A stretch of DNA of 26,496 bases from Thermotogae bacterium (GTDB lineage: Bacteria > Thermotogota > Thermotogae > UBA12178), in contig QNAP01000002.1 of NCBI GenBank assembly GCA_003641795.1, positions 1 to 26,496 on the forward strand, given 5' to 3'. Positions 7,696 through 15,246 of the stretch are shown here, piece after piece; positions within the stretch are counted from its first letter, which is position 1; every line of letters starts with the position of its first letter. A program made the position numbers and the translations under genes. A model generated the notes under the pieces. It saw only the letters and a program-made list of their open reading frames with translations. It did not search any database and was not told the DNA's origin.

Positions 7696-9870
7696 CTATG
7701 CTTCTCCAAGTTTAAAGCGAGCATGGATAGCCTTTACAGCTCGTTCGGCTGCATCTTTGGCGATGATCACCGATATCCTGCTGTTGCTTGTGCTGATCAT
7801 GTCAATGTTTATCCCCTCATTGGCGAGAGTTTCGAAGAGGGTGGCAGGGATCTCTGTGGAACTCGTCACGTTGACCCCTACCAATGAGACCTTCGCCACG
7901 TTGTCATCCACGACCACTTCTTGTGCTTCACAGCGCTTTCCTATGGTTTCAAAGTTCACCTTTCCTGCATCTTGTGAGGGCACGATGAAAGAAATGTCGT
8001 TCACGTTTCCGGTAAACATGCTCTGGATGATCATATCCGTTTTCACGCCTTCTTCGGAAAGAGCACGGAATATTCTGGCGGCAATGCCAGGGCGATCTGG
8101 GACACGACGAAAAACCACCTTTACTACGTTTTTATCGTGGGTTACCGCGCGAACTATGGGGCCTTCCATATTCCTTCCCTCCCACACCAACGTACCTCTC
8201 GCTTCACTGTGAGCGTTCTTGACCAGCAATCTCACGCCGTACTTCCTCGCAAACTCGACACTTCTGGCTTGAAGAACGCCCGCGCCAGACCCGGCGAGTT
8301 CTATCATCTCGTCCCAAGTGATCTCCTTCAAAGGTCGTGCATCGGGAACTATCTTCGGATCGGCGGTATAGACACCGTCCACATCGGTGTGAATCTCGCA
8401 GATCTCGACACCAAGAGCGTGGGCCAGCGCCACCGCGCTGGTATCCGAACCACCTCTGCCAAGGGTTGTGATCTCACCTCTGTGCGATATGCCCTGGAAT
8501 CCTGCAACGATGGGAATCCATCCAGTGTTGATTCTTCTTTGGAGAGCCTCCGTTCTCACTTCGAGTATCCGAGCTTGGGAATGATTTTCATCGGTGACTA
8601 TCCTCACCTGGGCGCCTGTAAGCGAGGCCGCTTTTTCACCGAGCTGATGCAGTGCCATGGCGAGAAGTGCCATGCTCTGTTGTTCTCCAGTGGAAAGCAG
8701 CATATCCAACTCTCTGGGATCTGGTCTGTCAGAAACATTTTTGGCCATCTCGATGAGTTTGTCTGTGGTGTCTCCCATAGCGGAAACCACTACAACAGGG
8801 TGTATGCCTTCACGTTTCCGTTTGGCTATTTTTTGCGCTACTGCCCGTATTCTTTCCGCCGTGTTGATCGAAGTTCCTCCAAACTTCATAACCACAACAG
8901 GATCACGGCGCCCCATCCTATATCGCATGTATCGAGAAACTCGGAAGAGGTCAGCGATTACTGCCGTAGCGGTGGGGAATCCTCCGGCTCCTCTTCCCTG
9001 AAGGAAGAAGTCACCAGCGAGGTCTGTCTCCACCACGACAGCGTTTTCCACACCGTCAACACTCCACAGCCTGTCAGATTTGGTGACAATTTTGGGCCCC
9101 ACACAGATCGTTGAGCTTTCGAAATCGAGCTCTGCAAGGAGTTTGATCTTCTGCCCATCCTTCGCTACTTCATCAATTTTCTCCTTTTTTAGAGTTTCGA
9201 TACCAACAGTGGGGATCGTGGAAACCGAGGGAAATTCACCTGTTACTACCCCCCAAAGAACAGAGGCTTTGTATGCGGCATCCAGCCCCGTTACGTCGCT
9301 TGATGGGTCGGCTTCTGCGTAACCCAGACGTTGTGCTTCTCTAAGAGCATCTTCAAAGGTCCAACCTTCCACCAGCTTTGTGAGAATGAAATTGGTGGTA
9401 CCGTTAAGGATACCGCGTATCCGCCGCACTTTTTGAAAGATCAGATAATTTTGAAGCAGTGCAATTATGGGTATTCCTCCACCTACAGCGGCTTCGAAAT
9501 ATATCTCGGTATTGTTGGTTCGGACCAACTTTAGCAAGTCGTTGCCATGCTTTGAGATGAGTTCTTTGTTGGCGGTCACCACGATCTTTCTCATCTGAAG
9601 AGCTTTCTCCACCAGCTCCAGTGCTGCAGATGTGCCGCCTATGGTTTCTACCACAACGTCACAGTTGACGATGAGGTCCTCGAAATCGTGAGCGATTTTC
9701 TCTTTGGGGATGCATAGGCGTTCGTATTTTTCGGTGCTCCTGTTAATAACCTTACTGACGCGGAAGTTTTCACCGGTGCGCCGCTTTATCTCATCTGCAC
9801 GTTCCAATAGAGTTTTGTATACGGACCCTCCAACTGTGCCGAGCCCCGCAATGCCTACACGCACACCCAT
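7696..9870 (-). CDS. thrA: Bifunctional homoserine dehydrogenase-aspartokinase (HSD N-terminal, AK C-terminal)
   Basis: A 724-residue fusion catalysing the first and third steps of the aspartate pathway to threonine and methionine. The N-terminal HSD half has the nucleotide-binding GIAGLGTVGG (6-15) and the HSD block AEADPSSDVTGLDAAYK. The aspartokinase half begins near 325 with KFGGTS (329-334) and contains GGSDTSAVALA; two ACT domains follow (about 585-724; VFRRVPDRPGIAARIF and VSLVGVNVTSSTEIPA), the usual site of feedback control by amino acids. The order is the reverse of E. coli ThrA and matches the Thermotoga protein. The ATG at 9870-9868 follows AGAAAGGATGG and leads straight into the Rossmann fold. 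The stop codon is two bases from the convergent aspA stop. Confidence 0.92.
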   Translation of the reverse strand: MGVRVGIAGLGTVGGSVYKTLLERADEIKRRTGENFRVSKVINRSTEKYERLCIPKEKIAHDFEDLIVNCDVVVETIGGTSAALELVEKALQMRKIVVTANKELISKHGNDLLKLVRTNNTEIYFEAAVGGGIPIIALLQNYLIFQKVRRIRGILNGTTNFILTKLVEGWTFEDALREAQRLGYAEADPSSDVTGLDAAYKASVLWGVVTGEFPSVSTIPTVGIETLKKEKIDEVAKDGQKIKLLAELDFESSTICVGPKIVTKSDRLWSVDGVENAVVVETDLAGDFFLQGRGAGGFPTATAVIADLFRVSRYMRYRMGRRDPVVVMKFGGTSINTAERIRAVAQKIAKRKREGIHPVVVVSAMGDTTDKLIEMAKNVSDRPDPRELDMLLSTGEQQSMALLAMALHQLGEKAASLTGAQVRIVTDENHSQARILEVRTEALQRRINTGWIPIVAGFQGISHRGEITTLGRGGSDTSAVALAHALGVEICEIHTDVDGVYTADPKIVPDARPLKEITWDEMIELAGSGAGVLQARSVEFARKYGVRLLVKNAHSEARGTLVWEGRNMEGPIVRAVTHDKNVVKVVFRRVPDRPGIAARIFRALSEEGVKTDMIIQSMFTGNVNDISFIVPSQDAGKVNFETIGKRCEAQEVVVDDNVAKVSLVGVNVTSSTEIPATLFETLANEGINIDMISTSNSRISVIIAKDAAERAVKAIHARFKLGEA

Positions 9871-9897
9871 CCATCCTTTCTCTGGGTATTTGCACAA

Positions 9898-9926
9898 ATA
9901 GTACCACGAAGATGGGTATTAGGCAA
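9898..9926 (-). promoter_or_regulatory. Candidate promoter of thrA
   Basis: On the minus strand TTGCCT (9926-9921) and TACTAT (9903-9898) are 17 bases apart, in the 77-bp gap between the radical SAM gene and thrA. Each box has two mismatches to consensus. It would let thrA be transcribed apart from the upstream gene; no attenuator or leader peptide is evident. Confidence 0.4.
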
Positions 9927-9947
9927 GTATGGATATACCCTCTTTTT

Positions 9948-11315
9948 TCAACCTTTGTGTTCCAAAGCTGTGTCCCACGAGTGAGGCTGGAAAGAACCGC
10001 GAGAGAGAACCAACTTCCAGAAGAACGGCAAGCCTCGTTTGAAGAGAAGGCGTGGGGAGGAGTAGACATAGAAGTATGCCTTCACGAACAATTTTCGGAG
10101 TTCTTGCGCACTGAACTTCGGATGGTTGAACACCAAATGCGTGCCATCGAAGAGATCGTAGTTTCTCGTGATCAGCTTATCCTTCAACTTCGTAAAAAGT
10201 TTTGTACCAGGATATGGGGTTAATATAGAAAACTGCACAATGCTTGCTCCAAGCTTTTTAGCATACTTGACCGTCTTTTTTATGCTTTCTTTCGTATCGT
10301 TGAGCGCTCCTATGATGAAACTGGCGAACAGGTCTATCTTATATTTTTTCATGATCTGTACCGCTCTCGAGGAGGTCAAAACATCGAGCCGCTTCTGGTA
10401 CTCCGCCAATACCGCGTCGTCTGCGCTTTCAAACCCCACAAACAGCATCTTGCACCCAGCCTTTGCCATAGCTTCCACCATATCTTCGTGGCCAACTATT
10501 TCATCTGCTCTTGAAAATGCCCACCAGCTTAATCGAAGATTGTTCTTCAACATCCCTTCGCACAGACTCACAACACGCTTTGGATCCAGGGTGAAGTTAT
10601 CATCGAAGAATATCAACGATCCAAATCCCAGCTTTTTTACCAAAAGCTTTACCTCTTCTAAAACGTTTCCAACGCTGCGTTTTCGCCATAGCCTTCCCAT
10701 GAACTGGGATGCGGAACAGAATTCACAATCGAAGGGGCAACCACGGGAGGTTATCAAACTCGTAGCGCGTTTCCCATCGAACTTCGTCTTGTAAGCGTTC
10801 ATCGGGAGCTCTTCCCTATCCGGAAAAGGAAGGGAATCCAAATCCTTGAGGAACTCGCCAGGTGTGAATTTGAATGCTTGGTCTTGTAAGTACGCTACAC
10901 CCTGGATTTCTGGATATTTATCACCACTTTCGAGTGCTTCGACTAATTCCAGCATAGGTACTTCCCCTTCTCCGATCACAACATAATCAGCGATGCCGGA
11001 TCTCAATATATCCTCTGCCTCAGCACTCACGTGGGGGCCTCCAACCACCACTGGTACACCTTTCTTTTTGACTGCTTTTGCAATGGCTTGGCCGATTCTG
11101 AATCTGACAGTATCTACGGAAATACCCACCAGATCAAATTCTTCGTAGCGTGCAGTGGTGAAGTCAAAATCTTGGACGTTCATGTCCACTATTTTCACTT
11201 CGTGCCCCCGGCTACGCAAAAGCGAACTGATATATCCCAGCCCAAGGGGGGGATAAAAAGCTCCAAGTCTGTGGTAATAGCCTTGATTCGGCGGATTTAT
11301 TAGAAGAACCTTCAA
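9948..11315 (-). CDS. B12-binding-domain radical SAM protein of unknown substrate
   Basis: A 455-residue protein with an N-terminal cobalamin-binding-type Rossmann domain (about 1-135; KVLLINPPN, YPPLGLGYISSLLRSRGHEV, VVGGPHVSAEAE, YVVIGEGE) and a radical SAM barrel with CPFDCEFC supplying the three cluster ligands. The DxHxxG cobalamin motif is absent, as is usual in this class. The C-terminal part (FNHPKFSAQELRKLFVKAY) resembles tails of BchE-like and other class B radical SAM enzymes and may fold over the active site. Family members carry out methyl transfer to unactivated carbons, ring formation or lipid coupling; the substrate cannot be read here. The start is TTG 11315-11313: AAGGAGGT lies seven bases upstream, much better than the ATG at 11348. 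It is divergent from glgD and upstream of thrA. Confidence 0.85.
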   Translation of the reverse strand: MKVLLINPPNQGYYHRLGAFYPPLGLGYISSLLRSRGHEVKIVDMNVQDFDFTTARYEEFDLVGISVDTVRFRIGQAIAKAVKKKGVPVVVGGPHVSAEAEDILRSGIADYVVIGEGEVPMLELVEALESGDKYPEIQGVAYLQDQAFKFTPGEFLKDLDSLPFPDREELPMNAYKTKFDGKRATSLITSRGCPFDCEFCSASQFMGRLWRKRSVGNVLEEVKLLVKKLGFGSLIFFDDNFTLDPKRVVSLCEGMLKNNLRLSWWAFSRADEIVGHEDMVEAMAKAGCKMLFVGFESADDAVLAEYQKRLDVLTSSRAVQIMKKYKIDLFASFIIGALNDTKESIKKTVKYAKKLGASIVQFSILTPYPGTKLFTKLKDKLITRNYDLFDGTHLVFNHPKFSAQELRKLFVKAYFYVYSSPRLLFKRGLPFFWKLVLSRGSFQPHSWDTALEHKG

Positions 11316-11336
11316 CGGTTCCACCTCCTTGCGTAT

Positions 11337-11342
11337 ATTATA
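11337..11342 (-). promoter_or_regulatory. Candidate -10 element of the B12-radical SAM gene
   Basis: A perfect TATAAT on the minus strand (11342-11337), 21 bases before the TTG start. No good -35 lies at 16-18 bases; TTGACC is 22 bases away. The leader would be very short, starting at or near the Shine-Dalgarno AAGGAGGT. Confidence 0.5.
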
Positions 11343-11391
11343 CCCCATGGCGATGACGTATCTTGGTCAAGAGGAACGCTCTCACTTTATC

Positions 11392-11426
11392 ATCGTTTCG
11401 GGTTAGGTTGGCGGTCTTGAAACGAT
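11392..11426. repeat. Perfect 8-bp inverted repeat in the divergent intergenic region
   Basis: ATCGTTTC (11392-11399) and GAAACGAT (11419-11426) are separated by 19 bases, between the two divergent -10 elements. The half-site spacing of 27 bp centre to centre could suit a dimeric regulator; the sequence alone does not prove an operator. Confidence 0.35.
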
Positions 11427-11489
11427 CTCGCATGAAATATTACCAAAGTGGCAACGCTGTTGGAGAGGACGAAAACGGCGGCGGAATGG

Positions 11490-11498
11490 TGATATAAT
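11490..11498 (+). promoter_or_regulatory. Extended -10 promoter for the glgD-comF directon
   Basis: TGATATAAT (11490-11498) gives TGn plus a perfect TATAAT, 26 bases before the glgD start. No recognisable -35 is present, as expected for an extended -10 promoter. The ribosome binding site GGGGG (11511-11515) follows. Confidence 0.6.
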
Positions 11499-11524
11499 CA
11501 AATGGCGATAGGGGGAAAGAAAAG

Positions 11525-12643
11525 ATGAGAGTTTTGGGTATCATTCTCGCTGGTGGAATGGGAGGAGGCATCTGGCCTCTTACCAGTAAGCGGGCCAGTG
11601 CGGCAGTTCCTGTTTTTGGTAAGTACAGAGCTGTAGACTTCACTCTCAGCAATATGGTGAACAGTGGGATCACAAAGGTAGGGATTCTCACTCAGTACAA
11701 CCCGAGGAGTCTGATGGATCATTTGGGTTCTGGGAAGGATTGGGACTTGGACAGGCGAAGGGGAGGCCTCTTCGTTCTTCAGCCTTATCTCAGCAGCGGG
11801 TCTGACAAGATGGGTTACCGCGGTACCGCAGATGCGATCTTTCAGAATATGACACTTTTAAGACGAGGTGATGAGGATTACGTGTTGATAGGTTCTGGGG
11901 ATCACATTTACAACATGAACTACTCTGAAATGATGAAGCAGCACCTCGCCTCCGGTGCGGACGTGACCTTCGTTGTGAAAGAACTCGACAATAGTTACAA
12001 TCTCAGCGATTACGGTATTGTGGAGATAAATGAAGACGGTAGGATCGTGGGTTTCGAGGAGAAACCGAAGGACCCTCAGACCGACCTTGCTTCTTTGGGC
12101 ATATATTTCATGAACAAGCATTTGCTCATGGATCTTCTCTACGCTACCGTACCACACGGAGGGTACGACCTTCTTCTCGATGTTTTGTTGCCCAACATCC
12201 GTCGGTTTTTCTTCAGGGCTTATCGCTTTGGTGGTTATTGGAGGAACGTGAAAAAGGGTATATTGGAATATTACCGAACGAACATGTCCGTTTTGGACAG
12301 CCGTGTCAGGCGTGAACTCTTTCGTTCGAAGAACAAGATTTACACCAAGCTTAAAGACCTGCCACCACCGAAAGTGGGAGCCACAGGATCGGTACAGAAT
12401 TCCATCGTGGCTGACGGTTGTATCGTAAACGGGATAGTGCGCAATTCCATACTCTTCAGGAGCGTGACGGTGAGGGCGGGAGCCGTGATCGAAGACAGTA
12501 TCATCTTTGAGGGAAGCTCCGTGGAAGAGGGGGCCCACGTAATCTGTTCGATAGTAGACAAAGACAGCGTGGTGAGAGCGAGCAAAATCGTTAGAGGCAG
12601 CCGAGAGCACCCCTTGGCATTTGAGAAAAGCTCAGTGCTCTGA
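11525..12643 (+). CDS. glgD: GlgD-like subunit of glucose-1-phosphate adenylyltransferase (probably regulatory)
   Basis: A 372-residue nucleotidyltransferase homologue with a C-terminal left-handed beta-helix (about 285-360, repeats such as SIVADGCIVNGIVRNSILF). It shares FTLSNMVNSGI, LTQYNPRSL, DWDLDRRRGG, GSGDHIY and EEKPK with GlgC, but the N-terminal loop reads AGGMGGGIWPLT, lacking the Arg of the catalytic GxGxRL motif, and the region matching the GlgC AKPAVPFGGKYR block reads ASAAVPVFGKYR, losing the Lys. GlgD proteins pair with GlgC and change activity and allostery of the ADP-glucose-forming enzyme for glycogen synthesis. Loss of these residues supports a non-catalytic role, by inference. 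It is the first gene of the directon and lies 15 bp before glgC. Confidence 0.87.
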   Translation: MRVLGIILAGGMGGGIWPLTSKRASAAVPVFGKYRAVDFTLSNMVNSGITKVGILTQYNPRSLMDHLGSGKDWDLDRRRGGLFVLQPYLSSGSDKMGYRGTADAIFQNMTLLRRGDEDYVLIGSGDHIYNMNYSEMMKQHLASGADVTFVVKELDNSYNLSDYGIVEINEDGRIVGFEEKPKDPQTDLASLGIYFMNKHLLMDLLYATVPHGGYDLLLDVLLPNIRRFFFRAYRFGGYWRNVKKGILEYYRTNMSVLDSRVRRELFRSKNKIYTKLKDLPPPKVGATGSVQNSIVADGCIVNGIVRNSILFRSVTVRAGAVIEDSIIFEGSSVEEGAHVICSIVDKDSVVRASKIVRGSREHPLAFEKSSVL

Positions 12644-12658
12644 GAGCAGGTGAGAAGA

Positions 12659-13915
12659 ATGAATACAGTTGCACTGATACTCGCAGGGGGGCAAGGAACC
12701 AGGTTGGGGATATTGACTGAAGACATCGCTAAGCCGGCGGTACCTTTTGGTGGAAAGTACCGGATCATTGATTTCACTCTGAGCAACTGCGTGAATTCGG
12801 GGATTTACACAGTCGGCGTTTTAACACAATATCGCCCGCATGTTTTGATAAACCATATTGGCATAGGGAGGCCGTGGGATCTCGACCGCAAAGATGGTGG
12901 CTTGACGATATTGCCTCCTTTTTTAGGGCGCAAAGAGAGCGACTGGTACAGCGGTACTGCCAACGCAGTTTACCAAAACATCAGGTATGTGGATCAGTAC
13001 AACCCGCGATACGTGCTCGTTCTGTCTGGTGACCATATTTACTCCATGGATTACAACGAGCTTTTGGATTACCACATCAGCAAGAGGGCTCAAGGAACGG
13101 TGGCATGTATGGAAGTACCAATCAATGAGGCTTCGCGTTTCGGCATCATGGTTACAGATGCAGATGGACGGATCGTGGAATTCCAAGAAAAGCCGAAGGA
13201 GCCTAAATCGAATCTCGCTTCACTGGGAATATATGTTTTCAATTGGCCTTTCCTCAGGGACGTTTTGATAGAAGATGAAGAAGATCCAAAATCTACCCAT
13301 GACTTCGGCAGAGATATTATCACGAAATTGGTTTCGGAAAACGATGTGAAGCTTTACGCATTCCGCTTTGATGGTTACTGGAAGGATGTGGGAACTCTTG
13401 AAAGTTATTGGGAATCGAATCTCGAGCTTACCCACCCACTTCCACCATTGAATCTGTACGATCCTAATTGGCGGTTCTACACTCACAGCGAAGAGATGCA
13501 ACCTGCTTACATAGGTTCGAAGGCATCTGTAGTAGATTCTTTGGTGAGCGAAGGTGCGGAAATCTACGGAACGGTGGAGAATGCTGTACTCTTTCAGGGG
13601 GTTTTCGTGGAAGAGGGTGCGGTGGTGCGCAACTCGATAATCATGACGCACGCGAGAATAGAGCGGGGAGCTCAGATCGAGGACACCATAGTCTGTGAAA
13701 GAGCCGTCATCGGCGAAGATGTGAAAATCGGCATTGGCGAGGATGCGCCAAGCAAGCTGGATCCAAAGGTGTACACGGGAAGGATCACCGTGGTGGGTTT
13801 TGACACCGTGGTTCCAGCGGGGGTATCTATCGGGAAGAACGCGGTAATTGGAAACGGTGTGCGACCCGAAAATTTCGCTTCGCTGACGGTCGAGCCTGGT
13901 GGTTTCGTGCTTTGA
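12659..13915 (+). CDS. glgC: Glucose-1-phosphate adenylyltransferase, catalytic subunit
   Basis: A 418-residue enzyme making ADP-glucose from glucose 1-phosphate and ATP, the committed step of bacterial glycogen synthesis. It keeps the active-site features that its neighbour has lost: LAGGQGTRL (8-16), AKPAVPFGGKYRIIDF, SGDHIYSMDY (metal-binding Asp), FQEKPKEP, and the substrate-binding FDGYWKDVGTLESYWE. The C-terminal beta-helix (about 290-400; SEGAEIYGTVENAVLF, IERGAQIEDTIVCERA) would mediate oligomers and allostery. ATG 12659 is preferred; a GTG at 12650 in the same frame is also possible, since AGGTGAG lies between them. It probably forms a hetero-oligomer with the GlgD-like protein. Confidence 0.93.
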   Translation: MNTVALILAGGQGTRLGILTEDIAKPAVPFGGKYRIIDFTLSNCVNSGIYTVGVLTQYRPHVLINHIGIGRPWDLDRKDGGLTILPPFLGRKESDWYSGTANAVYQNIRYVDQYNPRYVLVLSGDHIYSMDYNELLDYHISKRAQGTVACMEVPINEASRFGIMVTDADGRIVEFQEKPKEPKSNLASLGIYVFNWPFLRDVLIEDEEDPKSTHDFGRDIITKLVSENDVKLYAFRFDGYWKDVGTLESYWESNLELTHPLPPLNLYDPNWRFYTHSEEMQPAYIGSKASVVDSLVSEGAEIYGTVENAVLFQGVFVEEGAVVRNSIIMTHARIERGAQIEDTIVCERAVIGEDVKIGIGEDAPSKLDPKVYTGRITVVGFDTVVPAGVSIGKNAVIGNGVRPENFASLTVEPGGFVL

Positions 13916-13939
13916 AAGATTTTGAAGGGGTGAAGGAAC

Positions 13940-14941
13940 TTGGATTTTTACTTCGTGAAGGTCTTTTTCCAGACTAAGACTACAGGAGAAAAGGGGTTGG
14001 GATATTTCTTTGGAAAGAAGAACGAACCTGCTGAAGTTCGTTTCGTCCTCTATCCGCGAAAATACAACTTTGAGGAAGGATTCGATTTTGAAAATGACGA
14101 TTATTTCACCTTCATCAAGAAGTTTGACTCTTTGTATGGCAAGATCATGTCCACGTTGCCAGAAGTGGCAGTGATGACGCGGGACTTCAACCATTATGTT
14201 CAACTCCAAGTGAACAAGGAAGGCAGGACGTTCTTTAGCGCAAAGCTTCACACCTTGATAAGCGAAGGGGAAACCGATGTGCTACGAGTCACTCTTCACG
14301 AACTCTTCAACGAATGGGAAAGAGGGATTGAACTCAACATTGTCGCGTCTCTAATCAGTTATGAGAACTTCTCGCGGCTCGCATCGGAACATCTGACATT
14401 AGAAGAATCAATCAAAGCAGCTCTCGAGCGCCCTGATGTGCGAGATTTACCGGAAGTTTATCCTCTTATAGATCCTACTAAGGGGCGTAGCATCGACGAG
14501 ATCGACGTTGGAAGTGAACTCTACTTCGTGATATTAAACCCCAAAGGTTATTTGGATGCATTGAAGGCAGAGTTCCCGAAGCATTTCGACGAAGAAGGAA
14601 ACAACACCATGCCGTTAAAAGGCGTGTTGATCTCAAAGGAATTCATTTCTTTAAAGGATACCAATTACATGTTGATAAAGTTGAGTATAGGTGAGAATTA
14701 CGTTGGGAAAGCTGTCGTGAGCAGAAATTTGAAACTTCTCACAAGTGAAGAAAGACTGAGCTTTGCTCCAAGATTGTCAAACCGTGTGGTCGAGGATCTT
14801 GAAAGTTCATCCGAACTTCCTTTTGGCAAATCGATCAAAGTCGAACAGGAAGGGATGAAGTTCGCCGATTGGTTGGCAGCGATTTCGGTATCCTTGTTGG
14901 TGGTCGCGGTGGCTCTCATCATCGCTTATTTTTTCATCTAA
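13940..14941 (+). CDS. Uncharacterised tail-anchored protein
   Basis: A 333-residue protein I do not recognise. No N-terminal signal; the bulk is soluble, acidic and mixed alpha/beta, with FFQTKTTGEKGLGYFFG near the N-terminus and FSAKLHTLISEGETD in the middle. One hydrophobic helix ends the protein (about 311-333, AISVSLLVVAVALIIAYFFI), so it is probably anchored by its C-terminus with the body in the cytoplasm. No cysteine clusters or nucleotide-binding motifs are evident. TTG 13940 follows GAAGGGG and GAAGGA. It lies 24 bp after glgC and 17 bp before another membrane protein gene, in a block leading into rnfC. A link to the envelope or the Rnf complex is possible but only from position. 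Confidence 0.75.
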   Translation: MDFYFVKVFFQTKTTGEKGLGYFFGKKNEPAEVRFVLYPRKYNFEEGFDFENDDYFTFIKKFDSLYGKIMSTLPEVAVMTRDFNHYVQLQVNKEGRTFFSAKLHTLISEGETDVLRVTLHELFNEWERGIELNIVASLISYENFSRLASEHLTLEESIKAALERPDVRDLPEVYPLIDPTKGRSIDEIDVGSELYFVILNPKGYLDALKAEFPKHFDEEGNNTMPLKGVLISKEFISLKDTNYMLIKLSIGENYVGKAVVSRNLKLLTSEERLSFAPRLSNRVVEDLESSSELPFGKSIKVEQEGMKFADWLAAISVSLLVVAVALIIAYFFI

Positions 14942-14958
14942 GAGACGGTTGGAGCAGC

Positions 14959-15246
14959 TTGATTGTCTTTCTGTCAGTAGCAGTGGGGTCTTTGGTTGCA
15001 CTGACAGCGTTGATTCTTTGGCAACAGGCACTTTTGACGTTGAGACGTACGTGGGAATTCAGAGTGATCGGTGCAACGTTGGAAAGTGCCATTTACCGAC
15101 AGATGGCTGGAATCGTGGGGGAGTATAAAGAGAACGGTTTTTTAGTGAAGATCGACAGTTTATCCAGTGATACGATCGCCATCGAGTTGATCGGGACAAG
15201 TTTGAAGAAGGGTTACACATTTGTAGTGGATGGTGGAGAGGATTGA
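14959..15246 (+). CDS. Small single-pass membrane protein, uncharacterised
   Basis: About 95 residues. The N-terminus is one hydrophobic helix (MIVFLSVAVGSLVALTALIL, 1-20) followed by WQQALLTLRRTWEFRV and a soluble C-terminal part with a beta-rich look (FLVKIDSLSSDTIAIELIG). The layout recalls minor pseudopilins, but there is no prepilin peptidase site (G|FxxxE) so that reading is weak. The TTG at 14959 is the first in-frame start after the upstream stop, with GGAG four bases before it; longer versions overlap the tail of the upstream gene. Its stop overlaps the start of the radical SAM gene (TTGA), which argues that the frame is real and coupled. Confidence 0.6.
   Translation: MIVFLSVAVGSLVALTALILWQQALLTLRRTWEFRVIGATLESAIYRQMAGIVGEYKENGFLVKIDSLSSDTIAIELIGTSLKKGYTFVVDGGED

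Noticed and set aside
8137..9114. Long plus-strand frame opposite thrA
   Set aside because: Antisense shadow of the well-supported HSD-AK gene; protein has no family features.
11316..11348. ATG at 11348 as start of the B12 radical SAM gene
   Set aside because: The perfect AAGGAGGT lies downstream of it and points to TTG 11315; the extra residues fall over the -10 element.
14869..14958. Longer start for the small membrane protein
   Set aside because: It overlaps the coding end of the tail-anchored gene and adds a Gly/His-rich stretch typical of a wrong frame.
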